DNA from: JAKRSE01 sp943369295
GTDB lineage: Bacteria; Armatimonadota; Fimbriimonadia; Fimbriimonadales; Fimbriimonadaceae
DNA length: 64,000 nt
Direction of reading: 5' to 3'
NCBI GenBank assembly: GCA_943369295.1
Contig: CALRMU020000006.1
Span: 1-64,000 of the forward strand
Position numbers and translations under genes: made by a program. The notes below the pieces were generated by a model. That model saw only the letters and a list, made by a program, of their open reading frames with translations, searched no databases and had not been told where the DNA came from. Shown piece after piece: positions 8,111 to 16,336 of this stretch. Numbering within the stretch: the first letter of the stretch is position 1; each line of letters starts with the position of its first letter.

Positions 8111-10120
8111 ATGGTGACTTCGCTCTATGTTTGTCTATTAGCACAGGTCAATGCTCCAATAACAGCCGAGCTTCGTACCGTCACACTGTCCGCGGCAATA
8201 GCCGAACTAGAAAAACTCACAGGCGTGCCCCACAAGCTGGCAGGTGCAAATCCCGACCAGTTCATCTACATAAACGTAAAGGCTCTTGCCGCCAGCAGGT
8301 TGAGAGAGGGTATCGCCAGAGTCGCTCGTGGCGAATGGAAGGTGATCGAAGGTGCTCAGGTTCTGATTACCGAACCATGGTCAAAGGCTATTGATGAAGC
8401 TTATGCAAAGAATGCGACATGGAGGATAGAGCATGCTAGAAAGAGATACAAGACTCTTGATTCTAAGAAACTGATCTCAGACTATGTAGCTCGGGTGGAT
8501 GGTGTCTCCACTTCTTCGGCCATCAAGGAGGCCCACTCGGATTGGACCGAAGGCACTCCTGCTGCAAGACTTCTACATAATCTGCTTGGAGCCTTGGCTT
8601 CAAAAGATCTGACTCAATTGAAGTACGGAGAAAGGAAAGTGTTTTCACTTCACCCAACCTCGCTTCAATCAAAACTCCCTGATGCCGCTGGCTCTGCATT
8701 TAGTCAATTCTTAGCGGAGAATCGGGAATTCTCTGTCCTTGCAAGCGCAAATCCAAGTCTCGCTCAGCACCCCAATGTACTTAACCAAAATGCCGGTTTT
8801 ATTGATCCAGATGTCCATGGAGTGCCGCGTCACCTGCTGTTAACAGCGGTTAGGCAGGCCACTGATGTTTACTTAACCTTGAGAGTCTTTAATGAAAATG
8901 GCGACATTGCTGCGCTTCAAACTCAGTTATTAATGTTAAGTGCATTCGAGAATTTTGAAGGCGCGAAAGGTGAACTATTCAAAGTCATTCCACCGACCAC
9001 GCTGGTGAAGCTTAGCTCTCAGGAGACTGATTTTAACGAAAAATTTCTTCAAGCTGTCAGATCCCAAAGAGGTAAGCCAGGTTTAAAGCTTTCTCCAGAC
9101 GCTTTTGTTGCCGAGCGACTTAAGAAGCTCGCAGTAAATGACATCCTACTTAAGGGTCCAACAGAAGTTCTCGATCAGGTCGTGAGCTCAACTGGTAAAA
9201 ACTTGATAGCCAAAGTAACAGACGCCAATTTCACAGTTCTAACGTTCTTCTCAAGGCGTCGGGAATTGACCTTGTCAAGCCTGATCCAGGAAGTTTATAA
9301 TTCTGCTGGCTATGAAGATGGTGAAAGCCTTCAGGTTAAAAATGATCTCATCACCCTGCGTCCTCATCCTGAAGATGTTGGTTATAGCAAAGGGTATTTC
9401 AATCGGACTGCAGCATCCACTTTGATCGATCGGGCACGCACTGGCAGCGTTGGTCATGCAGAAGTCGCAGTCCTGTGTGCTGCCCATGAAGCCTATGACG
9501 ATACGATTCTGCCTCAGACATTCAGAGGAATTTTTAACAGTACTGGCGGCTTTCTTCTGAACGGGGAAGATTTTGATCTGCTTAAGTTCTTTGGTCTTTT
9601 GGGACAGGATTTAAGAGAAGCTGCAGCCCAATCTGAGATTTCTATTCCATGGCACAGCTTAGCTGGCAGCCAGCTTGATCAAGCAAGACGGCTCCTTTTG
9701 TGGTCGGGGCAAAGCCTAAACGGTAGTAGAAACTTAAACCACGAAGTCACTCAAGGTCTGGCCAGTGCCAATCTCGCCCAAGCAGTGGTCAAGGTTTCAT
9801 TAAAGAAAACATCCCATTGGCTGCTTGAATCAGAAAAATTCAGGTCACCCTTGCGGGTCGCATCTCCGGCTCTAGTCTCTGGACTTCTGTCCCCAGAGGT
9901 CATCAAGGCTGGCCAAGGAATAGAGAACTACGACTTCTTTCTGGGTGCCGAGGAAGTCCTTCTTGTCACCTTCGACTTCGGCCAGCTGGGAAAGATTTCA
10001 CACCGTTTGGACAGAATCGAGCTCTTGCCGGACAGCAAGGCAATGAAATACTCAGACCTTCCTGATGACTTCAAAAAGGCTGTCCAGAACGCCGTCATAC
10101 GACCAGAAGGCGGAGGCTAG
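8111..10120 (+). CDS. Large protein of unknown function, possible STN-like N-terminal domain
   Basis: I do not recognise the full 669-residue protein. Residues 17-85 follow the pattern of the STN domain of secretins and TonB receptors: TLSAAIAELEKLTGVP, a short strand, IYINVKALAASRLREGIARV, then a strand. A short hydrophobic start (LYVCLLAQV) could be a weak signal peptide, which would place it in the periplasm. A second similar beta-alpha-beta block appears at about 390-425 (ELTLSSLIQEVYNSAGYEDG), so the domain may be repeated. No barrel-like C-terminus is seen. An upstream TATAGT at 8091-8096 may be its -10 box. The next gene converges on it, 3 bases away. Confidence 0.6.
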   Translation: MVTSLYVCLLAQVNAPITAELRTVTLSAAIAELEKLTGVPHKLAGANPDQFIYINVKALAASRLREGIARVARGEWKVIEGAQVLITEPWSKAIDEAYAKNATWRIEHARKRYKTLDSKKLISDYVARVDGVSTSSAIKEAHSDWTEGTPAARLLHNLLGALASKDLTQLKYGERKVFSLHPTSLQSKLPDAAGSAFSQFLAENREFSVLASANPSLAQHPNVLNQNAGFIDPDVHGVPRHLLLTAVRQATDVYLTLRVFNENGDIAALQTQLLMLSAFENFEGAKGELFKVIPPTTLVKLSSQETDFNEKFLQAVRSQRGKPGLKLSPDAFVAERLKKLAVNDILLKGPTEVLDQVVSSTGKNLIAKVTDANFTVLTFFSRRRELTLSSLIQEVYNSAGYEDGESLQVKNDLITLRPHPEDVGYSKGYFNRTAASTLIDRARTGSVGHAEVAVLCAAHEAYDDTILPQTFRGIFNSTGGFLLNGEDFDLLKFFGLLGQDLREAAAQSEISIPWHSLAGSQLDQARRLLLWSGQSLNGSRNLNHEVTQGLASANLAQAVVKVSLKKTSHWLLESEKFRSPLRVASPALVSGLLSPEVIKAGQGIENYDFFLGAEEVLLVTFDFGQLGKISHRLDRIELLPDSKAMKYSDLPDDFKKAVQNAVIRPEGGG

Positions 10121-10123
10121 TCC

Positions 10124-10981
10124 TTAAACCTGCTGACCCAGCAGCCTCAACAGAAAATGAGGAGTGCCGGAAGCGGCCTTGGCCGAAAACTGATGCCGAC
10201 CTCCTGACTGCAGAAGGCTGACGGTCGCTGCCCCTTTCTGCCTGTTGGCGCGGCCTTTGCTGGAAGAGGTGAATGATTCCACCGCAGAATCCCCGTCTTC
10301 GATGGCGGCAAAGAGCAGTGACGGCAGCTTTTCGGGAGCTGCAACTGGCACCTGAATCGACCCTTTGAAGGGTGATCCGGCAATGAAAAACTGGTTTGTT
10401 GGAAGAGAGAACCGCCCTTCGTTTTCCTTAACGATCTGAGCGAGCTGGGTGCCGGCGGCCGCGATCTGATCGGGGGAGAAGGCTGCCGATTTATCAAGAG
10501 CCGGCGTGCAGAGGGCAGTCATCACCAGGGTCGGCTCACCCGTCTTGGCGTTGTTGTTGAGGGTGAGCGTGACCGTCTCGCTCCTGCCGCCGCTCCACTG
10601 AATCTCCGAACTGCCAAAAACCGATCCACCCGAAAAGGTAGGGGTCGGGGCAGCGCCACTCTTGGTTGAGGCAGAGACCTTAAACCTGCCTCCTGGCTGG
10701 CCGAGGGCATTCTGCCCGGCGGCAAAGTAAAGGTACAGCTTCTGCCCGGCAACAGCCTGGGTGGTAAAGCTGACGCTCGTGCCCGGGGCAATAAACACAC
10801 CCTTCACGGGGTCGGGGCCAGTCAGCTGCATGGGTCCGAGATCTGGCGATAGGTTGGCCCTCATTTCAAAGGCACGGACCAGCATTTGGGTGGTGTGGGC
10901 AATGTTGCCTTCGAGACTGACTGAGGAGATGCCTTCTTCTTTGGAGGCTAGGACAGCGGAAAGAAGAGAAAAGGAAAGCAT
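10124..10981 (-). CDS. Secreted or surface protein of unknown function
   Basis: The 285-residue protein begins with a short hydrophobic segment (MLSFSLLSAVLA), a likely signal peptide, and continues with Ser/Thr/Gly-rich beta-type sequence. Strand-like stretches (GTSVSFTTQAVAGQKLYLYFAAG, broken here only for reading, and SETVTLTLNNNA) suggest an extracellular beta sandwich similar to pre-peptidase or carbohydrate-binding modules. No catalytic motif is visible. It is divergent from the beta-helix gene at 11113 and converges on the 669-residue protein. Confidence 0.55.
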   Translation of the reverse strand: MLSFSLLSAVLASKEEGISSVSLEGNIAHTTQMLVRAFEMRANLSPDLGPMQLTGPDPVKGVFIAPGTSVSFTTQAVAGQKLYLYFAAGQNALGQPGGRFKVSASTKSGAAPTPTFSGGSVFGSSEIQWSGGRSETVTLTLNNNAKTGEPTLVMTALCTPALDKSAAFSPDQIAAAGTQLAQIVKENEGRFSLPTNQFFIAGSPFKGSIQVPVAAPEKLPSLLFAAIEDGDSAVESFTSSSKGRANRQKGAATVSLLQSGGRHQFSAKAASGTPHFLLRLLGQQV

Positions 10982-11112
10982 CTGCTGTTCTATTGACGCA
11001 CAAAGCCAAGGGGCCTCTGGGCAGAAAGTAACTGAACGCTTCAGTTCAACGGGCTGACGCGAGAATAATTCTTAACCTAAATTTCAGCCTCTCTCCTTTT
11101 CTTGGTCAGCAG

Positions 11113-12360
11113 ATGCGCCTGAGGGGTCAGAATCTAGTCATGCTCTCTGGGCTCATTGCTGTGCTCTGTCTTGGCCAAACAAACGCCAGGTCGATTCTGG
11201 AATTCGGTGTGAAGCCAGAAGCATCAGCTGCCGAGAACACTCTGGCTCTTCAGAAGGCGATCGACTGGGCTTCATCTCGCGGGGCTGCCCTTTTTGTCGA
11301 TCCTTCGCCGGAACCCTATGCGTTAAATGGCGGATTGGTCCTCAAGGCTAATGTCAGTCTGATAGGGGTTCACGGGCCGACAGGCAGAGGCACCAAGCAC
11401 CCCACCAAGGCTCAGCCGGTGGGAAGTGTTTTTGCCATCCAAGATTCTTCCAGACCCTTCATCACAGTCGAATCATCCAGCCAAATCAAGGGGATTCAGT
11501 TTTGGTACCCCGACCAGACAGTGTCGGACCCCACGAAGGTGATTGTCTACCCACCAACGATCCAAGTTTCGCAGAAGTCCAGCGTTATGGGGGTGACTCT
11601 GCGAGACCTCACCTTTTACGGCGAGTACGAGGCAATGGACTTTGCAGCATCTGCCAGCCACCCCTGCGAGCAGATTCTTATCGAGCATTGCTACGGCTAC
11701 CCCTTGGGCGGAAAGTTCATCACAATTTCTCGCTGTTACGATGTCCCAAGGATTCTTAACTGCCACGTCAACCCAGCAAACCTTAGACTGTTTAGGGGAG
11801 ATTATTCTCGTTCTGTAATTGATTCGGTGGTCCGGCGCCGCACCTTCACTTACTCTATCGACAAAACCGACAACGCCCAGCTCACCAACCTTTTCACCTT
11901 CGGCGCTTTTGGGGGAATCCACCTTGGACCCGCCAGCTACGGCCAGCTGACAGGCTTCAACTTTGACTGTGTTGCGGTGGGGGTTTGGAAACAGGGTGAC
12001 AATGAATTCAACCGAAACTGGCAGCTGTCGCAGGGCTCGATTATTTCTAATACAGGCGAGAAGCCCGAAGACACTGTTCCGGTTGTTGCGGAAGGAAAGG
12101 GGCACCTTGCCCTTACAAATGTCGAGGCCTTTTCTGGCCCTAACGGAGCCATCACAACAATCGGTGACCCGCGAGAATTCTTGTTAGTGGCGGGGACAGA
12201 CCGAACGACGGTTTCACTTTTCGGCTGCCGCATGAGGAACTACCGGGGGCCATCTCCGGTGACCTTGGCGAACCCGAAGGGATGGGTTCAAGCAGTGGCT
12301 TGTCTGGATAAAAACCAGGCGGCGGTCAACCAGACTTGGGGTGCGGCATCGCCGCTATAA
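11113..12360 (+). CDS. Secreted right-handed beta-helix (pectate-lyase-like) protein
   Basis: The 415-residue protein has a signal peptide (VMLSGLIAVLCLG, cleaved near residue 27) and then the N-terminal cap typical of pectate lyase superfamily / tailspike-like proteins: ILEFGVKPEASAAENTLALQKAIDWA, interrupted here for brevity, then GAALFVDPSPEPYALNG. The rest has repeated short strand turns (VSLIGVHG, IKGIQFWYP, VTLRDLTFYG) as in parallel beta helices. Substrate is probably a polysaccharide, but the catalytic residues vary among families and I cannot assign one. The gene ends in the -10 box of the next small gene. Confidence 0.7.
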   Translation: MRLRGQNLVMLSGLIAVLCLGQTNARSILEFGVKPEASAAENTLALQKAIDWASSRGAALFVDPSPEPYALNGGLVLKANVSLIGVHGPTGRGTKHPTKAQPVGSVFAIQDSSRPFITVESSSQIKGIQFWYPDQTVSDPTKVIVYPPTIQVSQKSSVMGVTLRDLTFYGEYEAMDFAASASHPCEQILIEHCYGYPLGGKFITISRCYDVPRILNCHVNPANLRLFRGDYSRSVIDSVVRRRTFTYSIDKTDNAQLTNLFTFGAFGGIHLGPASYGQLTGFNFDCVAVGVWKQGDNEFNRNWQLSQGSIISNTGEKPEDTVPVVAEGKGHLALTNVEAFSGPNGAITTIGDPREFLLVAGTDRTTVSLFGCRMRNYRGPSPVTLANPKGWVQAVACLDKNQAAVNQTWGAASPL

Positions 12361-12361
12361 T
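12356..12361 (+). promoter_or_regulatory. TATAAT -10 box, leaderless promoter
   Basis: TATAAT ends 6 bases before the ATG at 12368 and overlaps the stop codon of the upstream gene. The start site would fall at or near the ATG. Confidence 0.65.
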
Positions 12362-12367
12362 AGGGTT

Positions 12368-12550
12368 ATGAGGCGAACCGATCTTGATGACACGAACATT
12401 GAAATCCACCGCCTTATGATAAAGCTTCGGCGAGAAAAGGGTCCTCAGTGGCGGATCATGAAAGCTTTTGAGCTGAGTGAGGAACTGAAGCAGTTCGTCC
12501 AAAGGGCCAGAAAATCGGTAGAGAAATCTAGAGGGCAATCGGGCCCCTAA
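12368..12550 (+). CDS. Small charged protein of unknown function
   Basis: A 60-residue, strongly charged helical protein (EIHRLMIKLRREKG, then FELSEELKQFVQRARK). I do not recognise it. The ATG at 12368 is preferred over an upstream in-frame start at 12341 because TATAAT lies 6 bases before it. It ends two bases before the next gene, so both are probably one transcript. Confidence 0.55.
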   Translation: MRRTDLDDTNIEIHRLMIKLRREKGPQWRIMKAFELSEELKQFVQRARKSVEKSRGQSGP

Positions 12551-12552
12551 CA

Positions 12553-13137
12553 ATGCCTCTCGCCAACCGAGTCGACCCCTTCAAGAATCTCGTCGCCACC
12601 CCTCACCGAGGAGCCTGGATGGGCAACCGGGGAGTCCTGCTGAGCCGCTCCGGCACCTTCAGGCCCTTCACCAGTGAAAAGCGTTGGATCATCTGCAAGC
12701 TTGAGTTCAAGGGTCGAAAGCGGCCCCTTATGCAGCCAGGACTCTACACCGAGCTCTTTTTCCTAGATGAAGTCACGGCACTGGCGGCCGGGCACCGCCC
12801 ATGTTTTGAATGCAGAAGAGAGGCCGCGAAGGAGTTTAAAGATCTGGCTGGGTTTAAGTCTTTTCCAGAGCTCGACGCCCAGCTTCAGAAGGAGAGAACA
12901 AGCCCTCGAATGCTTACGGAAGATTGGCAGAACCTCCCAGATGGAGCCATGATTGCCTGCCTTGGCCAAGCCTTTTTGGTCTGCCGAGGGCAGCTTTACT
13001 CATGGAGCCACGCCGGGTACCAGTCAGCAGATTGGGATCCTACCGCAAGCCCAGACCTGACCCTTCTCACTCCTCCCACAACTCTCAAAGTCTTGAACCG
13101 CGGCTACAAGGCGCAGATCGGCAGTCTTCCCTTTTAA
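12553..13137 (+). CDS. Conserved-looking protein with a CxxC motif in an Ada-like context
   Basis: The 194-residue protein contains AAGHRPCFECRREA (Cys at about 90 and 93). The pattern G-x-R-P-C-x-x-C-R resembles the zinc site of the Ada DNA-repair N-terminal domain, but the other two Ada cysteines are not evident. N-terminal KRWIICKLEFKGRKR and YTELFFLDEVTALA are also distinctive. No signal peptide, so cytoplasmic. It probably shares a promoter with the 60-residue protein before it. Function not assigned; a metal-binding role is a guess. Confidence 0.6.
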   Translation: MPLANRVDPFKNLVATPHRGAWMGNRGVLLSRSGTFRPFTSEKRWIICKLEFKGRKRPLMQPGLYTELFFLDEVTALAAGHRPCFECRREAAKEFKDLAGFKSFPELDAQLQKERTSPRMLTEDWQNLPDGAMIACLGQAFLVCRGQLYSWSHAGYQSADWDPTASPDLTLLTPPTTLKVLNRGYKAQIGSLPF

Positions 13138-13200
13138 AAAATTCTGCCAAGTGACCCCTTTGCCGAACAGGCAAGGTAGTCGCAACGTAAGTACATATAG

Positions 13201-13512
13201 ATGAGCACAAACTTGCACACATCACCGCGACCAAATCACGAGTTCGCGACCCTTTTGGTTGGCTTTGCTGCCGGTGTGCTTGGCACACTGATCTTTGCCA
13301 CCTACAAACAGAGAGAGTTTGACCAAGTGGTAGGCAAAAGCCGAGAGGTTGCTGGTCAGACTCATGAGTTCTTTGAGGACTTTGAAGGCAACGCCCGAGA
13401 TGCCGCTAGAGAACTGGCTGGTGCCGCACACCGAGGAGTCAACACAGTCGACCGCGCCGCTCACAACGCCATCGATGGCGTGAAGCACAAGGTGCTCGAC
13501 AGCACCCCCTAA
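13201..13512 (+). CDS. YtxH-like small membrane protein
   Basis: The 103-residue protein has one membrane segment (FATLLVGFAAGVLGTLIFA, residues 16-34) followed by an amphipathic, Ala/Asp/Glu-rich helix with repeated 11-residue-like pattern (ARDAARELAGAAHRGV). This is the layout of YtxH/LEA-like general stress proteins. The ATG is preceded by an AT-rich GTACATATAG. A bidirectional terminator follows. Confidence 0.65.
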   Translation: MSTNLHTSPRPNHEFATLLVGFAAGVLGTLIFATYKQREFDQVVGKSREVAGQTHEFFEDFEGNARDAARELAGAAHRGVNTVDRAAHNAIDGVKHKVLDSTP

Positions 13513-13540
13513 CTCGGCTCGATAACCCAACACAAATAAA

Positions 13541-13570
13541 GGCTGCAGGATAAACCTGCAGTCTCTTTAT
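13541..13570. terminator. Bidirectional rho-independent terminator
   Basis: CTGCAGG (13543-13549) and CCTGCAG (13555-13561) form a perfect stem with a 5-base loop. TCTCTTTAT follows on the plus strand and the left side is AT-rich, so it can serve both converging genes. Confidence 0.75.
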
Positions 13571-13593
13571 ATGTAAAACCCAAGTCAGCCTTG

Positions 13594-14448
13594 TTACTTG
13601 GCCTTAAAGGTGGCAACGAAACAGAATCTCGGGGCCTTGGAAACGCTGGTCAAATCTAGCCTTGACTTTGGCGCATCCTCTGGGAGAACACAGTAGGCCA
13701 ATTCTTCATCGCCAGGATCAGTGGCCAGAACCATGCCTTTCTCATTCTTAATGGTGAGGTTCAAGGTTTCCTTCGGGCCATCCGCACCAGCTGCAATCGC
13801 CCAAGGGCCCTTGATGAAGTTCAGATTGAAAATTGACTTCGTTTCATTGGTCTTAAAGCTGCCGATGTAGAGATTGGCGGTGTTGGTTGGCAGAATCAAG
13901 GCATCAGCGCCAGAAGTCGCTTCGGTAAAGGCTGCTCCCATGTTCTGGGCCAATCCCTGCATGTTGCTCTTAGAAATCGTCGGGCCATTGTTTGATTCGA
14001 TGGCAAGCACCATATAGGCAGGAACATTGCTGGCGGATTCGCGGCTGACTCGAATCGTATAGCGTCCATCAGCAGGCGCGGTGTACTCCTGCCAAAGGCT
14101 AGGCTCAGACGTATCCATGGTCATGATGACCTGGTTGTCGGCGGCGTTAACCAAGGTGCTGATGACCTTTCGAACCGACTTGTCGCCTGTGATTGAGAAG
14201 CTGATAGACTGATCCTTTTTGAGGGACAAGGTCCAGCCGAAGTAGTTTTTCGGACCGGTCACCATGCCACCAAGAATGCCCCAGCCTGTATAGAGCTTTG
14301 GGCGGCCGCTGATGCCCATATCCCAGGCGGCATCCAACTTCTGAAAGGCTTCTTTTACTTTGGTGCCATTGACGTTTAGCTGCTGGGCTGCCTTAGGTGC
14401 AGCAAGGGGTGACGAGAGAAGAGCGAGAACAGAAAGAGTGCCAAGCAC
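13594..14448 (-). CDS. Secreted protein of unknown function
   Basis: The 284-residue protein begins at GTG (14448) with a signal peptide (MLGTLSVLALLSSPLAA). Residues about 65-150 look like a pre-peptidase C-terminal type beta sandwich: GWTLSLKKDQSISFSITGD, then YTAPADGRYTIRVSR. It may therefore bind surface polymer or act as a carrier domain; no enzyme motif is seen. The start is supported by TAAAAT 7 bases upstream. Confidence 0.6.
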   Translation of the reverse strand: MLGTLSVLALLSSPLAAPKAAQQLNVNGTKVKEAFQKLDAAWDMGISGRPKLYTGWGILGGMVTGPKNYFGWTLSLKKDQSISFSITGDKSVRKVISTLVNAADNQVIMTMDTSEPSLWQEYTAPADGRYTIRVSRESASNVPAYMVLAIESNNGPTISKSNMQGLAQNMGAAFTEATSGADALILPTNTANLYIGSFKTNETKSIFNLNFIKGPWAIAAGADGPKETLNLTIKNEKGMVLATDPGDEELAYCVLPEDAPKSRLDLTSVSKAPRFCFVATFKAK

Positions 14449-14455
14449 AGGCCCG

Positions 14456-14461
14456 ATTTTA
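14456..14461 (-). promoter_or_regulatory. TAAAAT -10 box, leaderless promoter (GTG start)
   Basis: On the minus strand TAAAAT is followed after 7 bases by the GTG start at 14448. Confidence 0.6.
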
Positions 14462-14629
14462 CTATGTAACGCTCCAAATGGCCATTGTCCACCTAAGCCT
14501 GAAAAATCCTAACCCGCAATGCTGGCTCAATGGAATCCAGCCTCAATTCGTATTTAGTCTATTAAAGATGAAGACTAAAGCAGACGAAAACAGAGTTCTT
14601 TAGACCGCGTCGGCCAGCCTTTCAGCGGC

Positions 14630-15112
14630 TCAATCCTCAAAGAATGCTTCTGTAATTTCTTCAACGAATTCAAGCAGAAGCTGGTCCAATGTGTCGTCCC
14701 CTAAATCGTAGAACTGGTCGTCCAAGTCATTCAAATCCGCCGACGATATCTGATTCAACTGTTCCACTCTTTCGTTTCGATCAAACTTTGGTTCTGACCC
14801 CTCGAAAAGTCGCGTGGCAGAAGCCAGAACATCGGCGTAGGGCTGGGCGCCAATTCTCTCTAGGCCAGTGAGTGTGTCCTTCCAAAGCAGACCGGACGAG
14901 TTAAAGAAGAACTGACTGTGCCCCCCGTTGTTTACTTCGCTCGCATAGTAGACAACTGCAAAGATCAGGATCTGCTCTTCGGTAGCGCCATCGAGAGAAT
15001 CTCTGTAGGCTTGGTAGTCTCCGTCCAGATTGACTGAGTTGACTAATAACCGAACAGCGTCGTAGGGATTGCCCTCTTGCCAACTTTCCCTCGCAGTCTT
15101 CAAAGAGCCCAT
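14630..15112 (-). CDS. DUF4375 (DMP19-like) protein
   Basis: The 160-residue protein carries the family core YYASEVNNGGHSQFFFNSSG (residues about 55-75), with Y-x-x-E-V-x-N-G-G-H-x-Q-F-F diagnostic. The C-terminal part is very acidic (DLDDQFYDLGDDTLDQLL). DMP19 of Neisseria mimics DNA and binds a repressor; whether this relative does so is unknown, but the acidic tail is suggestive. It sits at the edge of an AT-rich accessory stretch. ATG start, MGSLKTARES. Confidence 0.75.
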   Translation of the reverse strand: MGSLKTARESWQEGNPYDAVRLLVNSVNLDGDYQAYRDSLDGATEEQILIFAVVYYASEVNNGGHSQFFFNSSGLLWKDTLTGLERIGAQPYADVLASATRLFEGSEPKFDRNERVEQLNQISSADLNDLDDQFYDLGDDTLDQLLLEFVEEITEAFFED

Positions 15113-15450
15113 TGGCGCGGAGTCTACCAGTCGCCAAATCTGTCAGATCATTCAGCAGATGAGAAGATCAACTGCCGGATTGCCTACTGTCTTGACAGTT
15201 ACTAGGCCCCCCCGTTCCTGGCAACGCAAAACCAGTTGTTCATTGTCTCAATCCCTATGTGGATGTCTCGGTAGAAAACCAGTAAGAATACATAGTATGT
15301 GGAACTCGAAGTGTTTTATGGCCAAAATATACACTTTAGACCGGGCAGCTTATTAACGATGCAAACAACATACTAAACATTGCTTGAGAACAATTAACAG
15401 AACCCATTACCCAATAGAATTTATACTTAGCTATTCAAACTCGCGTAGAC
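15113..15450. other. AT-rich gene-free spacer
   Basis: I see no gene or RNA here. The sequence becomes clearly AT-rich from about 15290 and stays so into the next two genes, unlike the surrounding chromosome. This suggests a transfer boundary. Confidence 0.5.
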
Positions 15451-16200
15451 TTACTTGCCAAATAGGTGAGGCAAAATCGTGTCTGGGTTGCATGCTGGCG
15501 GATTCCTTTCAAAGTCAGAAATTGCCTCCGGCGTACCCATGTCCCACATTTTCGCATTGGAAGCAATAACTCTTCCCCCATGTCGCAATAACCAATTGTA
15601 CGCCTGTGTCACATAAAACTCTCCCTTTACACGATCCTCCGTCGTCAGAACTGCATTTGCAGCGGCCAAAAAGATCTCACAGCTTGAGAAATAGTACATA
15701 CCTGTACATGCCTGATCCGAAATTCGTACTTTTTCAGCTACCTCCGATACAACTCCGAATTTGTCGGCTTTAACAAAACCCCATCGATCGCCAGGCATTG
15801 AGGCGACTGACAATATGCCATCACAATATGCACGCAAGGACCTGAAGTCCGTTTCAAACGCAGATTCGACATAAGTGTCGCAACCTAATATTAACAAGCC
15901 TTCAGAGAACTGACAGAGGTCAATAGCTTCCAAAGCCGAGGGCAACTGTCCAGTCGGTGGCCCAATGCTATAAACTACCGAAGCATGTTTGGCGAGGAGC
16001 GGAAAGTGTCTGTCAAGATATGATTTATCAGTTTCCCGAACCACAATAATCAACTGAGAAATGCTCATGCCTCTAAGGCTTTCCAGGGCCCACAGTAACA
16101 TTGGATGTCCGAGCACGGGAACGCCCCATTTGGGCCTAACTTCAGTAGTGTATCCGGCGAGTCTTGAACCTCGACCGGCCATTGTTAATACGACGTTCAA
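15451..16200 (-). CDS. Sugar-phosphate nucleotidyltransferase
   Basis: NTP-transferase fold protein (249 residues) that would join a nucleotide to a sugar phosphate for a surface polysaccharide. The N-terminal nucleotide loop VLTMAGRGSRLA, the lysine in EVRPKWGVPVLGHPML and the metal-binding GCDTYVES are all present. A later SVASMPGDRWGFVKAD resembles the sugar-binding side. The start appears to be TTG at 16200, because the first beta strand begins there (MNVVLTMAG); ATG at 16182 would remove it. The gene is AT-rich compared with the chromosome and diverges from the DUF4062 gene. Substrate cannot be told. Confidence 0.78.
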   Translation of the reverse strand: MNVVLTMAGRGSRLAGYTTEVRPKWGVPVLGHPMLLWALESLRGMSISQLIIVVRETDKSYLDRHFPLLAKHASVVYSIGPPTGQLPSALEAIDLCQFSEGLLILGCDTYVESAFETDFRSLRAYCDGILSVASMPGDRWGFVKADKFGVVSEVAEKVRISDQACTGMYYFSSCEIFLAAANAVLTTEDRVKGEFYVTQAYNWLLRHGGRVIASNAKMWDMGTPEAISDFERNPPACNPDTILPHLFGK

Positions 16201-16279
16201 TTATATACCACCCTTTGGCGAAAGAGCATACACCAAGAAAGATAAATTAACCATGGCTCAGGATTGAACTAGAAATTCT

Positions 16280-16316
16280 GCTGGAAGCACGCTATAATAG
16301 AGTTCCAGCATGTGCT
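16280..16316 (+). promoter_or_regulatory. Promoter with inverted repeats around the -10 box
   Basis: TATAAT at 16293-16298 is framed by GCTGGAA (16280-16286) and TTCCAGC (16303-16309), a perfect 7-base inverted repeat. AAGCAC (16285-16290) and GTGCTT (16311-16316) form a second, overlapping one. This looks like a repressor site for the DUF4062 gene at 16337; the mRNA would have a leader of about 30 bases. Confidence 0.55.
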
Positions 16317-16336
16317 TCTGAGCTTTACCGAAATTT

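Noticed and set aside
10124..14448. The two secreted unknown proteins as recent duplicates of each other
   Set aside because: They share a general beta-sandwich look but I could not align them convincingly.
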